A DNA stretch of 9,673 bases from Leucobacter sp. UBA1945. Its GTDB lineage: Bacteria; Actinomycetota; Actinomycetes; Actinomycetales; Microbacteriaceae. A program made the position numbers and the translations under genes. Location: assembly GCA_002336855.1 (NCBI GenBank), contig DDEV01000021.1:2480-12152 (forward strand). The letters are read 5' to 3'. Positions 5,501 to 9,673 of this stretch are shown here, piece after piece. Within the stretch, counting starts at the first letter, position 1; each line of letters starts with the position of its first letter. A model generated the notes under the pieces. It saw nothing but the letters and a program-made list of their open reading frames with translations, was not told the DNA's origin and searched no databases.

Positions 5501-8492
5501 CGTCGAACAGATTGCGCACGTCGAATCCGTTGAGCGTGGTCAGCACATGCGCACGAGCGTGCGCCGCGTCTTGACCGGATGCGGCGTCGACCATGGTGAG
5601 ATCGATGGCCCGGTCGACCATCCGGATGGTCGCCTGCACCTCATCGAGGCTCTCGACCTCCTGAAGAAAGGCGTTCGCAGCGGGATCTGCCTTCACAGCG
5701 GCATAGGCAGAGGCCATCTCGGCCACCAGGATACTGAAGCGCGCGCGCTCTTCCGGTGCGAATGCACCGGCACCGACACGCCCGAACGACCACGGGTTAG
5801 CGATGGCCGCACCCGCCCGCGCCGAGACCTCCCTCGCCTCACGGAAAGCACGGCGAACCCGATCCACAGTCTCGGAGTCGACCGACGATACGAATGCGGC
5901 GGGCACAGAGAGCTCGGCCTGCGTCGGCACGGCGAGAAGCTTGTTGCGGGCCGAGTACGCGGACTCGCCGAGAGAGCCGATGGCGTGCAGCTGCTGCGGG
6001 TACTGCTGCAGCGGCGTGATCGCACGATCGATGTCGCGCTCAGCGGCGTCGAACCCGATGCGATCGGTAGCAGCCGCCGCGTCGAGTGCTTCGGTGAGCT
6101 GCCGCCGAACATCAGCGGGCCGCATGCCCTTGTCGTGCAGGTTGAGGCCGAACGCACCGAGGCCGACTGCTGTCAGGCGGTCGCGCACGACCCCGAGAGC
6201 CCCCGCCTTCTCAGCGACGAAGAGCACGCGCTTGCCGGAATGCAGGGCTCGGGCCAGTAGGTTCGTGATGGTCTGCGACTTGCCCGAGCCGGGTGGGCCT
6301 TGCAGCACGAACGTGGCACCGTCCATGGCTTGGCGCACCGCAAGGGCCTGGGAAGCATCCGCGAGTACCGGCAGAGTGGCGGCAAAGTCATCGAGCGTGC
6401 GCACATCCTGGGCGTCGACGGCCGTCGGATCTGCGAAGGTTTGCGTCGGCTTCTCGACCAGGTGCTTCACTAGGGCGCTGTTTTGGATGAACGTCGGCCA
6501 GTGATCGCTTAGGTCACGCCACAGCCGGTACGTGCTGAAGTCGAAGAAGCCGAGCGAGCAGGCCGCATCGACCCTGAAGTCACGGAGGCCGGCCTCCATG
6601 AACCGCCGACGCATGTAAGCGATCAGCCCGTCGATGTCGACGCCAGCGCCGTCCATCTCTGGCTCGACGAGCTTAGGCAGATCGAGGTCGAACTCCTGCT
6701 TCAAGCGCTCGGCGAGAGAGAAGTTCGGTGTGATGACTCCGGTCGGGTCGATCTCGAGCGAAAACCGGCGGTTCCGATCGCTGGGCTTCAGCGCCACGGG
6801 GACGAGGATCAGCGGCGCGTAGTGCTCCACGTTGTGCCCTTGAGGCACCCACGCCACCATCCCGAGAGCCAGGTAGAGCCCGTTCGATCCTGTTTCCTCA
6901 GCCACGGACCGCGAGGTCGTCATCATCCGTCTCAGTCGCGCCGAGAAGTCGTCGGATGAGAGCGTGGTGAGAATCCTCCGATTGGCCACCAGCTCTGTCG
7001 TGAGCTGCTCGTCGAGCTCGGCGGGCGCGGTCCGTCGCGCGGCGAGGCGCAATGGCTCGCCATTCCTGTTGGACGGAGAAGGGGCAAGCTGAACAGTCGC
7101 GCCGGTCTGGAGAAGATCCTCGACGACGCCCATCGCCTTCTCGGTGATGAATAGCGACACACTCGACCGCTCGGAGAACCGGTAGTTGAGCAAAGGATTG
7201 CGGCGGCTCAGATCGAGCAGGGCATCCTGCCACCGTTTCATGCGCACAGGCGCATCGCGCGCGAGCACTCCGGCGGCTGAGCCACCACCGGCGCGGGCCA
7301 CAGCATCGCTGATGAGGTCGAGCGTGAGTTGCTGGCCCCGGTACTCGACCACGGACACGCTTCCGTCATCCAGCACGCTCCGGATCGGAAGAGGCATGAT
7401 CCGACCGCCGTAGCGAACGTCAGCCACATCGACGGCGACCGCGAATTCGGCCGCGGCTCCTCCGTCAGTCATGCGTACGGCGAGGTCGTCGCCGATAAGG
7501 TGGTCCCGATCGAGGTGGCCGAGCGCCCGCTGTCGTGCTTGGCGCGCAGTCTCAGAGTGCTTGCCCCCGCATAGCGTGACTGTCTCCATGAGTGCGATTC
7601 GCCCCGCATCGACGTCGCTCAGCGAATCGCGCACCGTGATGACCGGGTCGGCGAAGCTTGCGGCGCCACCATCCAGCGCAGCACCGCGATCATGCCGCCA
7701 GTAACCGACGAAGGCGTGCCCGGGAATCACGAAGATCAAGGGACGGAGCCCAATTGCCTCAAAGAGGGATGCCATGAGCACGGTCGAGTCGAGGCAGGTC
7801 GCGAGCCCCTCTCGAAGCACCTCGCCCGGAAGACGCACTCTCTGGCCCGAGGTTTGCGGATTTCCGGCCAGATCCCAGCCCGCGGGAGGGTTTACGTAGG
7901 TGATGCCCCGTGAGCGCACCGCTTCGTAGAGGGCATCGACCATTCGGTCGACCCGAGTCGGGTCTTGGGACTGGTATCCGTCGAGACCAGGCCCGCTCGC
8001 GTCGCTGGACAGAAGCTCATCCGCATGCTTCAAGACCCCGGCGAGATCCGGCTCGTGCGGCTGAACATACGAGGCCAAGGTGGCCGCACTGGTCGTCAGT
8101 GGCCGCCCCGCGACCCAGCTGCTGGCGGCGAGCGCCGTGACCGGCGTGACTGACCGCCCTAGCTCTTCGCCTCCCTGCGACACCACGACGGTCAACTCAG
8201 CCCGGCGCAACTCCCGCTGCTCGAGTAGGCGGTTCACATCGGGCGTGAAGCCGCGGAATTCCCTTCCGTTCCACACGATGCCTTCGGGACCCAGCACAGG
8301 CACGGTCTGTCGCCACGGCTCTGCCCACTGCTCCCCCAAGCTCGTCAGGGTGACCGATACCTCCAGCTCTGCATGCGAGCGCGCGTCCGCCGGACGGATC
8401 GCGAGGGCAAGTACAGTCGGGGCGCCGTTGTACGCTGCCGCGTAGCTAATGACCTCGCTCGCCACCAGATCGATCTGCACTGCCTGACTCAT
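2544..8492 (-). CDS. Hhe-like giant helicase-nuclease: transglutaminase-like, DUF4011, SF1 helicase, Vsr-like nuclease, DUF3320
   Basis: This complete 1982-residue protein belongs to the COG1112/DUF4011 group. Residues about 170-265 form a transglutaminase-like domain with Cys233 (LATCLDST) and His259 (PGHAFVGYW). DUF4011 starts at WQDALLDLSRRNPLLNY (421-437). The superfamily 1 helicase has Walker A GPPGSGKS (732-739), Walker B DEAS (1352-1355), motif III VVVGDSKQMPPT (1373-1384), HYRS (1429-1432), VQGHERD (1559-1565) and the arginine-finger motif RRLNVAVTRAR (1595-1605). About 610 residues lie between Walker A and B, as is usual in this group. Residues 1655-1760 resemble the Vsr-like MTES_1575 nuclease, with Asp1686 and Asp1705, but Leu1703 stands where most relatives have Glu. 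DUF3320 and a winged-helix-like end fill 1805-1982. Translation is coupled to the upstream SNF2 gene by an ATGA overlap. The architecture matches the antiphage protein Hhe, so an ATP-driven, nuclease-linked role in defence is likely, though untested here. It is probably cytoplasmic. Domain calls are strong; the biological role is inference. Confidence 0.92.
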   Translation of the reverse strand: MSQAVQIDLVASEVISYAAAYNGAPTVLALAIRPADARSHAELEVSVTLTSLGEQWAEPWRQTVPVLGPEGIVWNGREFRGFTPDVNRLLEQRELRRAELTVVVSQGGEELGRSVTPVTALAASSWVAGRPLTTSAATLASYVQPHEPDLAGVLKHADELLSSDASGPGLDGYQSQDPTRVDRMVDALYEAVRSRGITYVNPPAGWDLAGNPQTSGQRVRLPGEVLREGLATCLDSTVLMASLFEAIGLRPLIFVIPGHAFVGYWRHDRGAALDGGAASFADPVITVRDSLSDVDAGRIALMETVTLCGGKHSETARQARQRALGHLDRDHLIGDDLAVRMTDGGAAAEFAVAVDVADVRYGGRIMPLPIRSVLDDGSVSVVEYRGQQLTLDLISDAVARAGGGSAAGVLARDAPVRMKRWQDALLDLSRRNPLLNYRFSERSSVSLFITEKAMGVVEDLLQTGATVQLAPSPSNRNGEPLRLAARRTAPAELDEQLTTELVANRRILTTLSSDDFSARLRRMMTTSRSVAEETGSNGLYLALGMVAWVPQGHNVEHYAPLILVPVALKPSDRNRRFSLEIDPTGVITPNFSLAERLKQEFDLDLPKLVEPEMDGAGVDIDGLIAYMRRRFMEAGLRDFRVDAACSLGFFDFSTYRLWRDLSDHWPTFIQNSALVKHLVEKPTQTFADPTAVDAQDVRTLDDFAATLPVLADASQALAVRQAMDGATFVLQGPPGSGKSQTITNLLARALHSGKRVLFVAEKAGALGVVRDRLTAVGLGAFGLNLHDKGMRPADVRRQLTEALDAAAATDRIGFDAAERDIDRAITPLQQYPQQLHAIGSLGESAYSARNKLLAVPTQAELSVPAAFVSSVDSETVDRVRRAFREAREVSARAGAAIANPWSFGRVGAGAFAPEERARFSILVAEMASAYAAVKADPAANAFLQEVESLDEVQATIRMVDRAIDLTMVDAASGQDAAHARAHVLTTLNGFDVRNLFDGASPRALDAPVAELRTLAEQAIASFFIGRKKRVRAVIDRVHPYIASGLVLKQDGLLPMLSEIEKLQGLARDYVTFLRTMPGVFVPPTVNLLEADDREAVEAQVRELDADVELARAGAATSSERIRTLIHAGSTAGPAVGMMAAALTALLDTLDPTPESLELWRGTRSIAETLEFAVPFWIADAEERDFVLLRRWLELRELLAPLEALGLDSAVAGVAAGAVASNEIDMAFERGYLSALLRKQLDDQSLDAFDGSRHDAQADAFAVAADTLRRLSPGVLADDMIASRGFQPGAQIGAVGELRRELGKQRGSKPIRRLLRDHWSVISRVTPLVLAVPDALVRFVDGDLEPFDLVVFDEASQIKVAHAIGALGRGRSAVVVGDSKQMPPTSVAQTGSGDDDEAADVDAETAPRDEESILTECLRAWVPETYLTWHYRSEDETLIAFSNRTYYEGRLSTLPAPTSTVQHKGLSFVKVAGRFVRQTRGAGADRGTNRAEAEAIVAEIVRRVHDDHLARFSIGVVTLNRPQQELVQTLLLASEDAAVLAALNPDEVEEPITVWNLETVQGHERDVILFSIGFSKDESGKLSRNFGPLVHAGGERRLNVAVTRARRQMMVYCSFEPEDLRAEGMSEGLQQLAEYLRLAKSGPSASGATGASPVVAPDRHRDEVADALRARGLRVATRVGLSEFKVDIAVSRTADGGNWSVGILTDGGAWRSRATVGDRDSLPIVLLSDRMGWPAVTRVWTPDWLRDRAGVLDRIETLVDGVESGERLVSEPVTTAAQMAAPARIAQPIAEAVLVTRASTEPAAPVWEQWEPSALHPGWVLDQLHDQKTREYLVGVVRDIVSTEGPVLAARAARHIGRLHGLDRVREARVQSIVAAIGKSLPLSTDGFYFPTESGPDDYEDWAAAEPGARKVDEISLAEISNAMAHVAQVGLGASREELVTASASALGFLRVTSGIRERLDQAVTEGVRRGVLREEGAYFVAV

Positions 8493-9673
8493 GCGCCAGC
8501 TTCTTCCGTTGCCGCAGGTATCGATCCCTGTACTGCCATCCAGGCCACGAGCCGAACCTCATCGATGCGGATGCTGGGCAGCGGCTCAACCTTCTCCGCT
8601 GGCTGAATGCCGAACCGGTCCAGCACGTCTGTGATTGCCTTCAGCTGCTCCGTGGCGCTCAATTCATCCTTGAGTTCTTGGCGCATCGCGCGCGCGGCCT
8701 TCACGCTCGGCACAGACTTGAGGCGGCGCACCAGCTCCACCTGTTTTGCCTGCCCCAGTGCCGCACCGTGCTCCATGGCCACCGCAGCCGCATCGCGGAA
8801 CGCCTTGGGCAGTGCGGCGGTGAGGGCGTTCGGGTCGGTGCCAGCCATCCACTCCTCATAGGCGTGATCACGCGCAATTGCCCATGCCTCGTATGCACCG
8901 CGGAAGGCCTCCTCGGTGAGCAGCCGCTCGCGATCCGGCGTTCCGGGATCGGCGGCCACGAGCGACGACAGTGTGTCGTCTTCCACTTTCCACTCAGCAC
9001 CCTCGTCACCGGGCAGCGGCTGCCACGACGCGTCGACGTGCACGTTGCGGAACCACACGCGATCGCTGCCGCCCATGCGCATGCAGAAGACGAAGACGTT
9101 GCCTTCCACGGCAGGATTGACGAACCCGCTGCCGATGCCATGCGGCAAGGCCTCGAGTTCGGCGCGCAGCGCGGGCTGACGGTCGAGGGCGTCGGCGAGC
9201 CGCCGGCGATATTCCTCGCCTGAGCCCGCTGCGGAGCCTCCGCCGCTCTCGACGAGCGCTTCGATCTCGCCGACGATCTCGTCGGGGTTGAAGAAGTCCT
9301 GCGGGCCGTACGCACTCACGCCCGGGAGCACGACCCCGGTGCCGACCGCGGCGTCTGCCTGCCGCAACTTGCGCACGAGCGTCTGCTCGAGCTTGAGGAA
9401 CTCGTCGAGGTGGTCGGTCGGGAAGAAGACTCCGAGAGCGATCTCGGCGTGCTGGCTGCCGATGCGGTCGACACGGCCGTGCCGCTGCACGATGCGCATC
9501 GGGTTCCAAGGCAGGTCGTAGTTGATGATGTGTGCCGCCTGCTGAAGGTTCACACCCTCGGCGAGCACGTCGGTGGTGAGCAGAATGTCGTACTCGTCGT
9601 CATCCTGAGGCACACCATCGTCGTCCAGCCTCCCCGCCGTGCGAGGCGCGAAGCCGGCGACCGCCCGCGCCCG
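8489..9673 (-). CDS. SNF2/HepA-type superfamily 2 helicase, C-terminal 394 codons (5' end outside the window)
   Basis: The frame stays open to the right edge, so the GTG at 9613 is an internal codon and not the start. The visible part begins inside the helicase C-terminal lobe. Motif V reads TDVLAEGVNLQ (9574-9542) and motif VI reads QRHGRVDRIGS (9487-9455), with the arginine fingers intact; between them is INYDLPWNPMR, typical of HepA/RapA-like SNF2 helicases. After it comes a family-specific C-terminal region of about 330 residues, partly helical, ending near PSIRIDEVRLVAWMAV and a short tail. The ATPase lobe with Walker A and B must lie outside the window. Relatives in defence islands often carry a phospholipase D-like nuclease domain at the N-terminus, which cannot be checked here. 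These enzymes translocate on duplex DNA using ATP. The direct overlap with the Hhe-like gene implies one operon and probably a shared task. The helicase family is clear; substrate and partner are inferred. Confidence 0.9.
   Translation of the reverse strand, partial: RARAVAGFAPRTAGRLDDDGVPQDDDEYDILLTTDVLAEGVNLQQAAHIINYDLPWNPMRIVQRHGRVDRIGSQHAEIALGVFFPTDHLDEFLKLEQTLVRKLRQADAAVGTGVVLPGVSAYGPQDFFNPDEIVGEIEALVESGGGSAAGSGEEYRRRLADALDRQPALRAELEALPHGIGSGFVNPAVEGNVFVFCMRMGGSDRVWFRNVHVDASWQPLPGDEGAEWKVEDDTLSSLVAADPGTPDRERLLTEEAFRGAYEAWAIARDHAYEEWMAGTDPNALTAALPKAFRDAAAVAMEHGAALGQAKQVELVRRLKSVPSVKAARAMRQELKDELSATEQLKAITDVLDRFGIQPAEKVEPLPSIRIDEVRLVAWMAVQGSIPAATEEAGA
8500..8507 (-). promoter_or_regulatory. 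Ribosome binding site of the DUF4011 helicase inside the SNF2 gene
   Basis: On the minus strand GGAAGAAG lies 7 nt before the ATG whose first base is at 8492, within the last codons of the SNF2 gene. Together with the 4-base ATGA stop-start overlap (8489-8492) this supports translational coupling and the chosen start. Confidence 0.55.

Noticed and set aside
4570..6504. Several plus-strand open frames of over 200 codons opposite the DUF4011 helicase (for example 4570-5289, 5547-6260, 5803-6504)
   Set aside because: They are Ser/Arg/Ala-rich, match no family I know, and lie antisense to a gene with clear helicase motifs. Long antisense frames are expected in high-GC DNA.
8489..9613. GTG at 9613 as the start of the SNF2-like gene
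   Set aside because: The reading frame stays open to the window edge, and starting there would leave only helicase motifs V and VI without the ATPase lobe. It is an internal codon of a longer gene.
1..9673. CRISPR arrays, tRNA genes, insertion sequences or attachment sites
   Set aside because: I saw no regularly spaced repeats, no tRNA-like cloverleaf sequence, no transposase coding and no paired direct or terminal repeats on either strand.

Overview
The window looks like chromosomal DNA from a high-GC actinobacterium. Codon third positions are rich in G and C, the proteins are rich in Ala, Arg and Asp, and the large helicase has a domain order I associate with Actinobacteria. Microbacteriaceae is my best guess, but that assignment is inference. 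The window reads as part of an accessory or defence-type island of large nucleic-acid enzymes.

Right side (2544-9673, minus strand): two genes form an operon joined by a 4-base ATGA overlap. The first is a SNF2/HepA-type superfamily 2 helicase, of which only the C-terminal 394 codons lie in the window. The second is a complete 1982-residue superfamily 1 helicase of the DUF4011/COG1112 type. It has an N-terminal transglutaminase-like domain, DUF4011, a split UvrD/Upf1-like helicase core, a Vsr-like (MTES_1575-type) nuclease domain and a DUF3320 tail. This core order matches the single-protein antiphage system called Hhe (DUF4011-helicase-Vsr-DUF3320). The nuclease domain appears to have lost a normally conserved acidic residue.

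Middle (2150-2543): a 394-bp stretch without an intact gene. It carries two unrelated-looking coding scraps. One is a minus-strand piece resembling methionine sulfoxide reductase B. The other is a plus-strand C-terminal coding remnant interrupted by an in-frame TAG. Together they suggest a recombination scar.

Left side (1-2149): a plus-strand gene for a 573-residue protein that I cannot name with confidence. Its N-terminal domain resembles the TY-Chap/YbjN-like fold, followed by a tandemly duplicated domain of about 120 residues and a helical C-terminal region. It diverges, across a 181-bp intergenic region, from a minus-strand gene. Only the first 82 codons of that gene are present, and they resemble the N-terminus of AddB/RecC-like PD-(D/E)XK nuclease proteins without a Walker A loop.

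Working hypothesis: the SNF2 helicase and the Hhe-like helicase act together in defence against foreign DNA. The AddB-like protein may belong to a neighbouring end-processing or repair module. The 573-residue gene, in the opposite orientation and next to gene debris, is either a passenger or an extra component inserted between them.
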